A stretch of 61,577 nucleotides of DNA from a virus. Within the stretch, counting starts at the first letter, position 1. Each line of letters starts with the position of its first letter. Both the position numbers and the translations under genes were made by a program. A model generated the notes under the pieces. That model searched no databases, was not told the DNA's origin, and was given only the letters and a program-made list of their open reading frames with translations. Positions 1 to 7,544 of this stretch are shown in pieces. The stretch is from the IMG/VR virus record IMGVR_UViG_3300033153_010015, positions 1 to 61,577 of that record, one strand, 5' to 3'.

Positions 1-114
1 TCGGCCTGCTTGGGCATGAGCCGGAACCCTTCAGCATACGCCTCTGCCAGTATATTCATCTGGCTGTATGCCTCGACCTCCTCCGGGGCGAGGGGGAGGC
101 AGATAGGCAGCTCC
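1..114. repeat. Terminal direct repeat, left copy
   Basis: These 114 bases are identical to 61464-61577. The repeat lies inside the coding sequence of the junction helicase and reads through in frame, so the window is most simply a linearised circular assembly with an end overlap. A true short terminal repeat of packaged DNA is possible but less likely inside a gene. Confidence 0.95.
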
Positions 115-143
115 AACACCCTCTTCACTTCGTCCGACTGCAT
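1..143 (-). CDS. Junction helicase, N-terminal part (continues at 61577)
   Basis: This is the start of the SNF2/DEAH-type helicase whose main part lies at 59588-61577; the gene crosses the window ends. Translating upstream of the internal ATG at 59 (equal to 61522) stays open and protein-like. An ATG at 143 preceded by AAGGA three bases away gives an N-terminus starting MQSDEVKRVLELP and a 672-residue protein. A GTG at 227 that overlaps the stop of the preceding small gene (GTGA) would add 28 proline-rich residues, but its Shine-Dalgarno sequence is poor. I prefer 143; the choice is uncertain. Confidence 0.7.
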   Translation of the reverse strand, partial: MQSDEVKRVLELPICLPLAPEEVEAYSQMNILAEAYAEGFRLMPKQA

Positions 144-223
144 CGATCCTTGCTGGATGGCGAAGGCGGGCTGCTGCGGGGGTGGAGGGGCTATTGCTAT
201 TCTTGGTACGGCGTCGAACAGGC

Positions 224-382
224 TCACTGGGCAAGTACCAGGTAGTGGCGGACAGCCCAGCATATTGCTCCAACGGCAATCGTGGTGACTACAGCACCTG
301 CAGCTATTACGATATAGATGCAGCCTACGCATCCATTGGCGCAGCCGTTCACTAATTTATCCTCTGCCTCGTTGCTGATCAT
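224..382 (-). CDS. Small membrane protein
   Basis: A 52-residue protein with one clear transmembrane stretch (about residues 22-44, rich in V, I, A and G) preceded by two closely spaced cysteine motifs (CANGCVGC). The ATG at 382 overlaps the stop of the gene at 379-690 as ATGA, a coupling arrangement used throughout this operon. Its own stop touches the possible GTG start of the junction helicase. No family was recognised; a role at the host membrane is inferred only from hydrophobicity. Confidence 0.7.
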   Translation of the reverse strand: MISNEAEDKLVNGCANGCVGCIYIVIAAGAVVTTIAVGAICWAVRHYLVLAQ

Positions 383-690
383 TGGCTTTTCCCCTGAATA
401 ATGCCTTCGAGTTCTACGTTGGCCTTCTCGATAGCTGCGGCCGATCGGAGGCACAGATCCTTGAAGCTGCCCTTCTCGTGCTTGTTCTGATGTTTCCAGT
501 TGGCCTTGACGACCCGGGAGGCAGCCTGGAACGTCTTCTTGGTCATCTGATCCATGTAGAGGCTGTTCTCGAATCGTGGGCGGGCTGTTACGTCGCCTCC
601 CTCGTGATCCTTCGCGAGGGCCAGGAGGACTTGCCGGCGGGCTGACGCCTTGGCCAGGCGGGTGAAGAGTCTTTTGTCTGCTTTTTTCAT
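379..690 (-). CDS. Hypothetical basic protein
   Basis: A 103-residue lysine/arginine-rich protein, probably all-helical, with no recognised domain. The start at 690 is chosen over an upstream in-frame ATG (717) because AGAGGTAG lies directly before it and the preceding gene stops at 692. The charge pattern (KKADKRLFTRLAKASARRQ at the N-terminus) could suit nucleic acid binding, but that is inference only. It sits between the nuclease/primase genes and the junction helicase in the leftward operon. Confidence 0.75.
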   Translation of the reverse strand: MKKADKRLFTRLAKASARRQVLLALAKDHEGGDVTARPRFENSLYMDQMTKKTFQAASRVVKANWKHQNKHEKGSFKDLCLRSAAAIEKANVELEGIIQGKSQ

Positions 691-691
691 G

Positions 692-1228
692 CTACCTCTG
701 GAAGTGTTTTCGGCCAACGCCGCCGAAGGTTCGACTGTGGTGGCCCTTGGAGGGATGCTTCGGGACGGGGTGGTCGTGCGGGTCGCAGTAAGGCTCCCTG
801 TACTCGAGCGTCAAGCTCTTAAATGCGTCTGTGGAGATGGGTGCAGCCTCGTCTCGGATCATCTTCAAGACCTCCAGTCCTTGTTCCTCAGTGGTGCTTT
901 CAGGAAGCGTGTCGACAACCGCCACATCAATGCCTTTCAAAGATGCTTCGAGGTAGAGTCGATGGAAGGCTGAGCCCGACAGGTGAGGGTTTCCGCAGAT
1001 TAGAACTTTGATTCTCCCTGGGGGACGAACGGGCATTCCGATGCCTTTAACACCTTTAAGTCGCGACACGGCCTCTGTCGTGGCCTTTGCGGACGCCTCT
1101 ACACGACTCTTGGCCAATCGGCATTGGATTGCGTAGATATTCTTACCTGCACCTGCCTGTAGAAGCGCCTTCTGGCTGACTGTCAGCTCTAGGCCCATAT
1201 GTTTTTCTGCGAATTCTTCAGCGTCCAT
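692..1228 (-). CDS. Hypothetical protein after the structured RNA
   Basis: A 178-residue protein of unknown family. The N-terminal half is helical and alanine-rich. The centre (RIKVLICGNP, then VAVVDTLPESTTEEQG) looks like alternating strands and helices of an alpha/beta fold. The C-terminus is rich in His, Pro and Gly. The ATG at 1228 has a strong ribosome site (GGAGGGAGTT). It is the first gene downstream of the pseudoknotted element at 1252-1403, so its expression may depend on that element. Confidence 0.8.
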   Translation of the reverse strand: MDAEEFAEKHMGLELTVSQKALLQAGAGKNIYAIQCRLAKSRVEASAKATTEAVSRLKGVKGIGMPVRPPGRIKVLICGNPHLSGSAFHRLYLEASLKGIDVAVVDTLPESTTEEQGLEVLKMIRDEAAPISTDAFKSLTLEYREPYCDPHDHPVPKHPSKGHHSRTFGGVGRKHFQR

Positions 1229-1251
1229 AACTCCCTCCAGAGTTAAAAAGA

Positions 1252-1403
1252 TTGGCGAGGATCGGTGCCTTCAGGATGGCGAATCACAAGGAGAGAAGGC
1301 ATTGAATGTTAAACTCTCATGACCATCTTGGTTGTGATAAGGAAGTCCTTTACCTATTGAGGCTGCTGCTCCTGCAGCTACGACTTCCTGTGATCCTCGC
1401 CAA
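1252..1403 (-). ncRNA. Candidate structured RNA with pseudoknot
   Basis: A gene-free segment between the stop of the nuclease gene (1409) and the gene at 1228. Perfect complementary pairs are: P1 1252-1263/1392-1403 (12 bp); P2 1340-1347/1382-1389 (8 bp) capped by 1362-1366/1374-1378 (5 bp); P3 1283-1289/1332-1338 (7 bp); and P4 1266-1272/1295-1301 (7 bp). P4 pairs the loop of P3 with sequence outside it, forming an H-type pseudoknot. Linkers between P1, P2, P3 and P4 are only 1-2 bases. On the minus strand P1 is followed directly by ATCTTTTT. It could be a riboswitch-like leader, an antitermination element or a processed small RNA; orientation is inferred from the flanking genes. Confidence 0.5.
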
Positions 1404-1408
1404 AGTGT

Positions 1409-2344
1409 TTACTTGGTGCCGACGACGACCAGATCGGCGTGGGGCATCAGCGACTCGATGAACGTGTTGTAGTCCGTCGCGCCTGTGCCGACCTGGATCG
1501 CTACGACCGCACCGCCGAGGATCTGCTCCACGACTGCCGGGGCGTAGGATACGATAGCATCCCGACGCTTGAACGGATCGAGGTGCATGAAGTGCTCAGC
1601 GCCGTAGTGTGCAGCGATTGCTGCCTTGGTGTTCTCGAACAGCACGAACGCGTCCTGAGGAGCCTTCTTGCCGGACCCTGCCATACCTTTATGGGGCATG
1701 CAGTTGATGAACAGGGTGATCCGATCCTTGGCCTTCTTATCGCCAACGCCGGTAGGCAGGGCCTCAGTGGCGGCTTGAGGTTCGACCGGAGCAGCTGCGA
1801 CCGGAGTAGTGGGAGCAGCAGGCTCGACAGGAGCGACGGGCTCGGCGGCGGCAGGGGCTACCGGCTCGGGGGTAACAACCGGAGTCTCGGTGTCCTCGAG
1901 GGATCCTTCGCAGATGCCTGCAGCTACAGCTTCGGGGCTGGTGGCACGAGCACTGGTCGGAGTCCAGACGATGCGGTTGCCCTCGACCTTGATCTCGTAG
2001 TCCTTGGACTCGATGTCCTGGGACTTCCGCTGACGCATGTCGCAGATGTGGCAAGGGCCGCCATTACTGTTAAAGCCCCGGATCTTGTTGGTTGTACATG
2101 CGGTACAGCCCTCGTTTGCCCAGGGAGCAGCACCGATCTGGACGATGGGTGCCGAAGGCGGTGCCGGGGCGGGTTCGGGAGTTGGTGCTGCGGCGGGTGC
2201 TGCGGCTACCGGCGATGCTGGAGAGGCGACTTCACCTCCTGCGAAAATGCCTGTAGTTGCGGGAGCTGCCGGCGCTTGAGCTACCGGAGACGCGGGAGCT
2301 GCGTTGCCCGTCTGCTCGCCCTTTGCTTTGTCGAAAATGCCCAT
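1409..2344 (-). CDS. Possible internal-start product of the nuclease gene
   Basis: Residue 415 of the nuclease is a methionine (ATG at 2344) preceded by AAGGAACCAGT, a good ribosome site. The product would be 311 residues: MGIFDKAKGE, a long Pro/Ala linker, a Cys4 motif near CTACTTNK/CHICDM and a folded C-terminus. The start resembles MGLFGN of the Pro/Ala-rich protein at 58475-59197. It may be a separately translated protein, or two ancestral genes fused in frame. The C-terminal function is unknown. Confidence 0.4.
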   Translation of the reverse strand: MGIFDKAKGEQTGNAAPASPVAQAPAAPATTGIFAGGEVASPASPVAAAPAAAPTPEPAPAPPSAPIVQIGAAPWANEGCTACTTNKIRGFNSNGGPCHICDMRQRKSQDIESKDYEIKVEGNRIVWTPTSARATSPEAVAAGICEGSLEDTETPVVTPEPVAPAAAEPVAPVEPAAPTTPVAAAPVEPQAATEALPTGVGDKKAKDRITLFINCMPHKGMAGSGKKAPQDAFVLFENTKAAIAAHYGAEHFMHLDPFKRRDAIVSYAPAVVEQILGGAVVAIQVGTGATDYNTFIESLMPHADLVVVGTK

Positions 2345-3586
2345 ACTGGTTCCTTGTTTTTCGTTGTGTTGTCCAATTTGCGGTATATTTAACTTATCCC
2401 TTTTACAGGATACTTCAAATCGCTTCTCAAAACTTTCCTCGTTGATTTTTCCGTCGCAGATATCCTGAAACTCACAACCCCGGTACTCATCGCATACCGT
2501 CTGGTTGCTGGGCTCCGGGATGTCGAAGGCCGACCGGGCGTTCTCCCGTATCCTGGCCATCTCAGCAATGGCCGGCATGATGCGGGTTACCCAAAAGTGG
2601 GCTACCTTGACGGCCGGTACCGATGCGGTTGCTTCGGTGACGCTGGGCTTTCCTTTGAGGTTGTTGTCACGGTCCCGGGGGATGATGAACTGGTTGTGAC
2701 GCAGCTCGATACTGTCTGGCCACTCGCTCTCCTCCTGCCCGAACAGCTTGACCATAAATGCGTACATGAGCATGGGGACGTCTTCGGCGAGGTCCTTGGA
2801 CTTCTTGAGCCACTTCTTGTCCTTGGTCGTCTTATGGTCTTCGATTCCGTGAGGAGAGGAATAGTCGACGTCGCCCCAGAAGTTGACGTTGATGTTCTTG
2901 GCGCCCGTGCCTTTACATGCAGCACATGGCCCTGCCGTGGGGATGGGGTGGTCTCCCGCGGAGTAGGTCTCGCCCTTGCCGGCGCATTCGCGGCACTTGA
3001 CCGATACTGTGGTGATCTGGCCGCGAAGCTCTACCTCTGCAACTCCACCGTGCTGCCGGCGGATGATGCCCTCGTCGACTGCTGCCTGGAAGACTGCGCG
3101 CAGGACCAACTGCTCCCCGGGGGAGAGGGGATCGGCTCCCTCGCTGCCGAACTTCTCTTCAGGCTGCTCCCAACCGTCGGGGAAGCAGTCGACCGGGAGG
3201 TTGGTCTTGACGTCCCGGCCGAGGCCGTCGGCGCTCAGGTGTCGTTCTGCTACGGAATGCAGGCAGGTGCCGAAGGCTTGAGACTTGTTCTGCTTGCCCC
3301 GGAGGCCTCGCACCTTACTGAGCCACCACCATCGGTGGCAGGACTTATTCTTGCCTGATCCGATGAATCTGCTCATTGCCGACGGGGAGACGGTGAAGGC
3401 GGTGCCGTCGAGGACTTTAAGGAGCCATTCGCGGCGGGGGAATAAGTCCTCCTCGGAATCGTTCTCGTTGTTGATCGTCGCGTAAGCGTGCTTGGTGCAA
3501 CACCAGATCAGATCGGGTGCCCCTTCGATGTAGGCTCCGCATCCTGCAGGAGCCGGTTTGCCGCAGTGGTAGCAGGTTCTACTCAT
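1409..3586 (-). CDS. Cas4/AddB-like PD-(D/E)XK nuclease with zinc fingers
   Basis: A 725-residue protein, probably an Fe-S exonuclease of the Cas4/AddB/RecB type acting in phage recombination or replication. An N-terminal zinc-binding motif (CYHCGKPAPAGC, then WCCTKH) is followed by C83 in an SCHRWWW context, H110, and the nuclease motif GDVDY (239-241) with IEDHK (to K252). C365, C371 and C377 together with C83 fit a 4Fe-4S site. A DnaJ-type finger pair (CRECAGKG, CAACKGTG) sits at 198-228, between H110 and the catalytic Asp. From residue 415 there is a Pro/Ala-rich linker, another Cys4 motif and a globular tail. Ribosome site GGAGGAAG; the ATG overlaps the preceding stop. Confidence 0.8.
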   Translation of the reverse strand: MSRTCYHCGKPAPAGCGAYIEGAPDLIWCCTKHAYATINNENDSEEDLFPRREWLLKVLDGTAFTVSPSAMSRFIGSGKNKSCHRWWWLSKVRGLRGKQNKSQAFGTCLHSVAERHLSADGLGRDVKTNLPVDCFPDGWEQPEEKFGSEGADPLSPGEQLVLRAVFQAAVDEGIIRRQHGGVAEVELRGQITTVSVKCRECAGKGETYSAGDHPIPTAGPCAACKGTGAKNINVNFWGDVDYSSPHGIEDHKTTKDKKWLKKSKDLAEDVPMLMYAFMVKLFGQEESEWPDSIELRHNQFIIPRDRDNNLKGKPSVTEATASVPAVKVAHFWVTRIMPAIAEMARIRENARSAFDIPEPSNQTVCDEYRGCEFQDICDGKINEESFEKRFEVSCKRDKLNIPQIGQHNEKQGTSMGIFDKAKGEQTGNAAPASPVAQAPAAPATTGIFAGGEVASPASPVAAAPAAAPTPEPAPAPPSAPIVQIGAAPWANEGCTACTTNKIRGFNSNGGPCHICDMRQRKSQDIESKDYEIKVEGNRIVWTPTSARATSPEAVAAGICEGSLEDTETPVVTPEPVAPAAAEPVAPVEPAAPTTPVAAAPVEPQAATEALPTGVGDKKAKDRITLFINCMPHKGMAGSGKKAPQDAFVLFENTKAAIAAHYGAEHFMHLDPFKRRDAIVSYAPAVVEQILGGAVVAIQVGTGATDYNTFIESLMPHADLVVVGTK

Positions 3587-3720
3587 CGATCTTCCTCCAG
3601 CCTCTTTAAGCGCCTTTCAAGGCCTGCGACTCGGAGTTTAGCGGCCCCGATGTCTGCATCCAGCATCAGGCCTATACCCAAAGGGATCACGAGTGACATC
3701 AATATAAATAGCCAGATCAT
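3583..3720 (-). CDS. Small membrane protein with coiled-coil tail
   Basis: A 45-residue protein read from the sequence. A hydrophobic N-terminus (about residues 2-20) is followed by a short charged helix (LRVAGLERRLKRLEEDR). The ATG at 3720 overlaps the preceding gene's stop as ATGA, and its own TGA overlaps the nuclease ATG in the same way, so translation is probably coupled on both sides. Together with the next gene upstream it forms a pair of membrane-anchored coiled-coil proteins; their job is unknown. Confidence 0.65.
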   Translation of the reverse strand: MIWLFILMSLVIPLGIGLMLDADIGAAKLRVAGLERRLKRLEEDR

Positions 3721-3944
3721 TTACGGTCTTCCTCGCTTGATGTTTCCAGCTGCGCTGGCTTACGAATACCCGCCAGCATTTGAATGTACTGTTCCTGCTC
3801 TTCCTGCTTATCTTCCAGCTTCTTAACCTTGTCAGCAAGCTCCTGGTTGTTGCTGTTAAGGACCTTCTGGGCCTTCTTGATCAGGTGCTGCCCCGCGATG
3901 CTGATGAGCATGTACAGGAAGAATATGAGTTCAATGGGTGTCAT
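3717..3944 (-). CDS. Membrane-anchored coiled-coil protein
   Basis: A 75-residue protein with an N-terminal transmembrane segment (about residues 4-18) and a long amphipathic charged helix (residues 22-58, heptad-like). The ribosome site AGGAGGCC lies before the ATG at 3944. The architecture is that of PspB-like or inner-membrane spanin-like proteins, but no lipoprotein partner or lysis gene is adjacent, so I do not assign a lysis role. It overlaps the neighbouring genes on both sides. Confidence 0.7.
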   Translation of the reverse strand: MTPIELIFFLYMLISIAGQHLIKKAQKVLNSNNQELADKVKKLEDKQEEQEQYIQMLAGIRKPAQLETSSEEDRK

Positions 3945-4299
3945 TCCTGGCCTCCTGGTAATCTTCTGGACGGCAGTACGGGCAGGGGCACTGGTACCAC
4001 ACCACCCCTATCTTTTCCGTCCGAGGGTTGGTCTTTCCGTGTCCTGTGCCCCTACAGTACGGGCAATAGTGGTCCTCAGGTAGGACGTCCTGGACCTTGT
4101 GGACGATCTCGATGTTGCTCTGCTGGAGAGTTCTTGTAATCTCAGGATTGACTCCAAACCCGAGCTGCAGCACCTTGACGTTGTGTAGCCCGTGACAGTA
4201 TTCCGGACGGCTAAGGTATTTCCACCTGCCTCCAGACACGTCTTTAGATTGCATCACTCGGTGGGCGTGTTTATACGATTGCGCAATTACGAGGATCAT
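3931..4299 (-). CDS. Hypothetical protein with C-terminal zinc ribbon
   Basis: A 122-residue protein. The N-terminal part (MILVIAQSYKHAHRVMQSKD) is alpha/beta-like. The C-terminal part holds a four-cysteine site, CPYCRGTGHG and CPCPYC, resembling a DnaJ-type zinc knuckle. The start at 4299 is chosen because GGAGGAGG precedes it and the upstream 58-residue gene ends there with ATGA overlap; a longer frame to 4422 is the shadow of that gene. No specific family was recognised. Confidence 0.75.
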   Translation of the reverse strand: MILVIAQSYKHAHRVMQSKDVSGGRWKYLSRPEYCHGLHNVKVLQLGFGVNPEITRTLQQSNIEIVHKVQDVLPEDHYCPYCRGTGHGKTNPRTEKIGVVWYQCPCPYCRPEDYQEARNDTH

Positions 4300-4472
4300 T
4301 TCTCCTCCTCCGGTATCCAGCACCTGAAGCAGCAGCCGCCGTTCTTGTGGCTGCCGTGGTACATGTTCCCGCACTTGGGGCACCGATGGCAGTACTCCTG
4401 AAGCTTCGGGCTTACTGGCCAATCGTGCTCGGTCCTGCGTTTACTGGTTCTCGCTACTTTCTGCATGCCCAT
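4296..4472 (-). CDS. Small zinc-ribbon protein
   Basis: A 58-residue protein read from the sequence: a basic N-terminus, then CHRCPKCGNMY and CCFRCW, two Cys pairs expected to bind zinc. It starts at 4472 (or at 4466, two codons later), two bases after the primase-helicase stop, and its TGA overlaps the next ATG. The upstream ribosome site is weak (GGAAA), consistent with coupled translation. Such ribbons commonly bind nucleic acid or protein; the target is unknown. Confidence 0.7.
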   Translation of the reverse strand: MGMQKVARTSKRRTEHDWPVSPKLQEYCHRCPKCGNMYHGSHKNGGCCFRCWIPEEEK

Positions 4473-4474
4473 GT

Positions 4475-7081
4475 TTATTTTCCGTAGTTTTGGTGTTGCT
4501 CAATAAGCTTGCGAAGCTTCTTGCACTGATGCCCGTACCGCTCTGCTTCCTTCAGCAAGAGGTGCAGGTCGATCTGGTGCCAGAGGTGCTTGCCTTCATC
4601 TTCGTGCCCCGGCATGATCATAGGTACCGTCTTGCATGTGACCAGGTTGCAGAGGACTTTATCGATCGTCTTGATATTGAGTTTGAAGTTGGTCTTGTCG
4701 GCGAACCTGCAGTGGTACAGATTGTCGATGGCCGTGGTCAGTACCCATACGCCATTGCTGCCAATGAACACGCCGCGGTCGACGTTGCTGGGATTCTCGA
4801 TCATGGCGATCAGGCACTCGACTACCGGGGTGGTGTGCCCTGAGGTGAGCATTCGGTGCATGAGGTCGGTGTGCCCTGCCACGTTGCCCTGCATGACGAA
4901 GCGGTTGTCCTTCTGGTATCGATGGCGATTGTGGTACAGGTACATGAAGTGCTGGGCCACGATATAGTCGCTCACGCCCGTTCCGTCGCCGCGTACCCAC
5001 CTGTTGCCTTTCTTGGCGGTGTATTCCCGCCCTCCGAGGCTCTGGAGGTAGTCGCCAGCCTCGTTGGTGTTCTCAAAGTGGTACAATCTATCGGCGATTG
5101 CCCGCCGGTCTTCAGGAGAGAGATCCTTATTGCCCGCCAGCTCCTGGACCATCTCATCGTTGTTGGCGGTGAGGAGGATCCTGACAGGATTATTTATTTG
5201 CATGAGAGGCTTATGCTTCTCGTCGACCGTAATGGTATCCCCTCCTGTGAGCTCCCGGAAGACTCCGCTGATCTCTCTGTCCTTCTTGGCAGGCCAGCTT
5301 TCGTTGACCAGCAGGAAGGGGCTCTTCAGCAGGCCTGACTGGTACTGCCCTACGATGTCCCGGGCCGACGCAAGGAACGGCTCCTGAAGGCATTCAACGA
5401 GCCCCTCAACGAGCATCTTCTTGCCTACCCCTGGAGGTCCGACGATAGACATGGCGCACATTGGCCCGTCTTCGAAGCTGAGGGAGTAGGAGATCCACTT
5501 GCACAGAGCCGAGTAGTGCTCCCCTCCGAGCAGCTGGAGCCAGGTGTCGACCTCCTGGTTGAATACCGGCTGGACGTTCTCGCTTCTGCGGTACGCTGGC
5601 AGGACCAGGACGGCGTGGTCGGTGTTGGCGTCCTTGATGTACCCTCCCCGGATCTGGGGGACTCTGCGGATCTCTCCTACCAAAGTGGCGTGGTCGTTGA
5701 TGATCTGGGTGGGGCTCTTCTGCCGGCGGTCCCCGTCTTTGGTATAGATGTAAGGGTCAATGACGTCGGCCATGCCGGATGTGAGGATTCGGGGAATGAG
5801 GCTGTTGGCCTGCAGGAACATCTTCTCGTAGGTACCCTCGCCGGTCATCAGGCAGTAATAGGATCCGAAGCAGGCGATAGCGTGGCGCTTGATGAGGTCG
5901 TCCCTCTGTCCTTCAGGGTAGGCGGACAGATCAACCCCGGTCCACTCCTTCATGCCACTGGCCATGGCTGCCAACTTGTCGCCTGCCTCCAGCTGAGTCT
6001 CTTCGGTCTTCACGGCCTGGAGCTCCACCTTCTGGGACTCGACCTCCCACATGCGGGTGATCATGCTCCAGAGGATCTCCATCCAATCCTGATCGGGATC
6101 CAGCTCGGCTGCAGCGTCCTGGAAGATGGCGAAGATGTGCTCTGGAGTGGTATCCTGGTGGCCGTAGAGCATGCTTACCGCCTCTCCCACGTACTGCAGC
6201 ATGGTCGTATCGCGGTCGCCCGGTAGGGCCATGATGGTGTGGTTGAAGATGATGTCGAAGCATGTCCGGCCGCGGAGCCTTTTCTTGGCCCACTTATACC
6301 ACTCGGTCTGGACGGTGCGATTGTTGGAGAAGCATTCGATGAGGCACTTAGCCGTATGGTAGTCGGGGGAGTTGCCTGCGTAGGTCTTGGGAGCCGTGGC
6401 CACGTTGCCAGCCTTGATGGCTGCAGCCTCCAGCGAGTTCTCGGATACCGGCGAAAGCTGAGACAGGCTGAGGACCTCCTCCTGCCATTCAATCATAAAC
6501 CAGGGATCGTCTGACGATGCGGCTCCGTCGCGGACTACTCGAGGTGCCCGGAACAGTCTGTTCCACTCGGACGCCTTAGTATCCGGGTCGAGGCCTTGGC
6601 GTTGGAGCTCCATGTGCAGGCCCCTGATGTAGTCCTCAGTCTGCAAGGCCCTCGTCGGCTGGTCAAACATGTAGACGAGCCTGGCGCCGTGCTTGGTGGT
6701 GTAGTGGCAGGACCACTGGGCGGCTGCTCCCTGGAGGTTGGCCACCTGCTCCATCCAAGCGTAGAACAGCTCTTCGGTCATCGGTGCGTGGCCGGCGTTG
6801 TCGAAGTCGACGGCGAAGAAGTGGCAAAGGGGCGGGTGCCCTGCGGCCTCCAAAGGAAGGAGCGCCGACTTATTGATCCGAGGCCAGGAAGCTTCCCCGG
6901 CCACGTGATAGCAGCAGAAGTGGGCGTCCTGCGGGTAGTCGCTCTCAAGCACCTCCCTCAAAGTGCCGGTTATCATCGTTTTGACTTGGTTGACGTCTTC
7001 TATCCGGGAGATCCCCGGAATTGCCTTGTGAGGCAATACCCCTACCAGGAAGCTATTCATGATCCTATCCGCCTGCTGCAC
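4475..7081 (-). CDS. Primase-polymerase / SF3 helicase fusion
   Basis: An 868-residue replication protein. The N-terminus carries archaeo-eukaryotic primase-type motifs: FAVDFDN (about 89-95), TKHGARLVYM (129) and NRLFRAPRV (174-182). The C-terminal third is a D5-like superfamily 3 helicase: Walker A GPPGVGKKML (548), Walker B PFLLVNES (588) and sensor LLTANND (636). It probably primes and unwinds at the phage origin. I chose the GTG at 7081 because AGGAGG stands directly before it and the preceding gene ends at 7093; the longer open frame to 7288 is antisense-like shadow sequence. Confidence 0.9.
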   Translation of the reverse strand: MQQADRIMNSFLVGVLPHKAIPGISRIEDVNQVKTMITGTLREVLESDYPQDAHFCCYHVAGEASWPRINKSALLPLEAAGHPPLCHFFAVDFDNAGHAPMTEELFYAWMEQVANLQGAAAQWSCHYTTKHGARLVYMFDQPTRALQTEDYIRGLHMELQRQGLDPDTKASEWNRLFRAPRVVRDGAASSDDPWFMIEWQEEVLSLSQLSPVSENSLEAAAIKAGNVATAPKTYAGNSPDYHTAKCLIECFSNNRTVQTEWYKWAKKRLRGRTCFDIIFNHTIMALPGDRDTTMLQYVGEAVSMLYGHQDTTPEHIFAIFQDAAAELDPDQDWMEILWSMITRMWEVESQKVELQAVKTEETQLEAGDKLAAMASGMKEWTGVDLSAYPEGQRDDLIKRHAIACFGSYYCLMTGEGTYEKMFLQANSLIPRILTSGMADVIDPYIYTKDGDRRQKSPTQIINDHATLVGEIRRVPQIRGGYIKDANTDHAVLVLPAYRRSENVQPVFNQEVDTWLQLLGGEHYSALCKWISYSLSFEDGPMCAMSIVGPPGVGKKMLVEGLVECLQEPFLASARDIVGQYQSGLLKSPFLLVNESWPAKKDREISGVFRELTGGDTITVDEKHKPLMQINNPVRILLTANNDEMVQELAGNKDLSPEDRRAIADRLYHFENTNEAGDYLQSLGGREYTAKKGNRWVRGDGTGVSDYIVAQHFMYLYHNRHRYQKDNRFVMQGNVAGHTDLMHRMLTSGHTTPVVECLIAMIENPSNVDRGVFIGSNGVWVLTTAIDNLYHCRFADKTNFKLNIKTIDKVLCNLVTCKTVPMIMPGHEDEGKHLWHQIDLHLLLKEAERYGHQCKKLRKLIEQHQNYGK

Positions 7082-7092
7082 TGCCGCTCCTC

Positions 7093-7329
7093 CTAATTCA
7101 TCACTGCCTCGTACGGAGTCAAGATGCTTTGTAATTGATTTTTGTAGTTGCGCCACGCTCCCAGCACCCTCTCGGCCTGGATATCGTCGTCCAACTTGAG
7201 CATGAGCCCTCGGCAGTGGACCACGTAATCGTCCTGAGGTTTCATGTAGAACACGCGCACCACGTTGGCAAGGTCGATGTACTGCCAAGAGCCGTCCTTG
7301 TATTCAACCCTGAACAGAGGCTCTTGCAT
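7093..7329 (-). CDS. Hypothetical protein
   Basis: A 78-residue protein without a recognised domain. Its predicted beta-rich N-terminus (FRVEYKDGSWQYIDL, VVRVFYM) is followed by a helix. It may be a small single-domain protein that works with the primase-helicase encoded 12 bases downstream. The start overlaps the stop of the preceding gene as TAATG, so translation is likely coupled. Confidence 0.75.
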   Translation of the reverse strand: MQEPLFRVEYKDGSWQYIDLANVVRVFYMKPQDDYVVHCRGLMLKLDDDIQAERVLGAWRNYKNQLQSILTPYEAVMN

Positions 7330-7544
7330 TACTCTGCCTCAACCTCAAGAACCCTCAGTAGGGTGCGACTCAACGCCATAGTCAGGCAGAGTGCGGTCAG
7401 ATCATCGTCGGCGAGGATAGACATCACCACCCCCTCCGATGCGTAGGCTGCCCGCCTCAACTGCTTCTGGACGTCCGAGGGGAGGAGGCTCAGTGCGGTC
7501 TCCTGGTCGGCTATTTGGGCCTTGACGTCTTCGAGTTCGGTCAT
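7329..7544 (-). CDS. Hypothetical helical protein
   Basis: A 71-residue, mostly helical, acidic protein with no recognised family. GGAGGAGGT directly precedes the ATG at 7544, a near-perfect ribosome site. It overlaps the genes on both sides by a few bases within the leftward operon. Confidence 0.75.
   Translation of the reverse strand: MTELEDVKAQIADQETALSLLPSDVQKQLRRAAYASEGVVMSILADDDLTALCLTMALSRTLLRVLEVEAE

Noticed and set aside
1439-2392. Long plus-strand frame opposite the nuclease gene
   Set aside because: It is an antisense frame of a Pro/Ala-rich coding region with unnatural Gly/Cys/Arg runs.
3717-3944. Spanin pair with the 45-residue gene
   Set aside because: The second protein has no lipobox and the genes lie in the replication operon, away from the endolysin.
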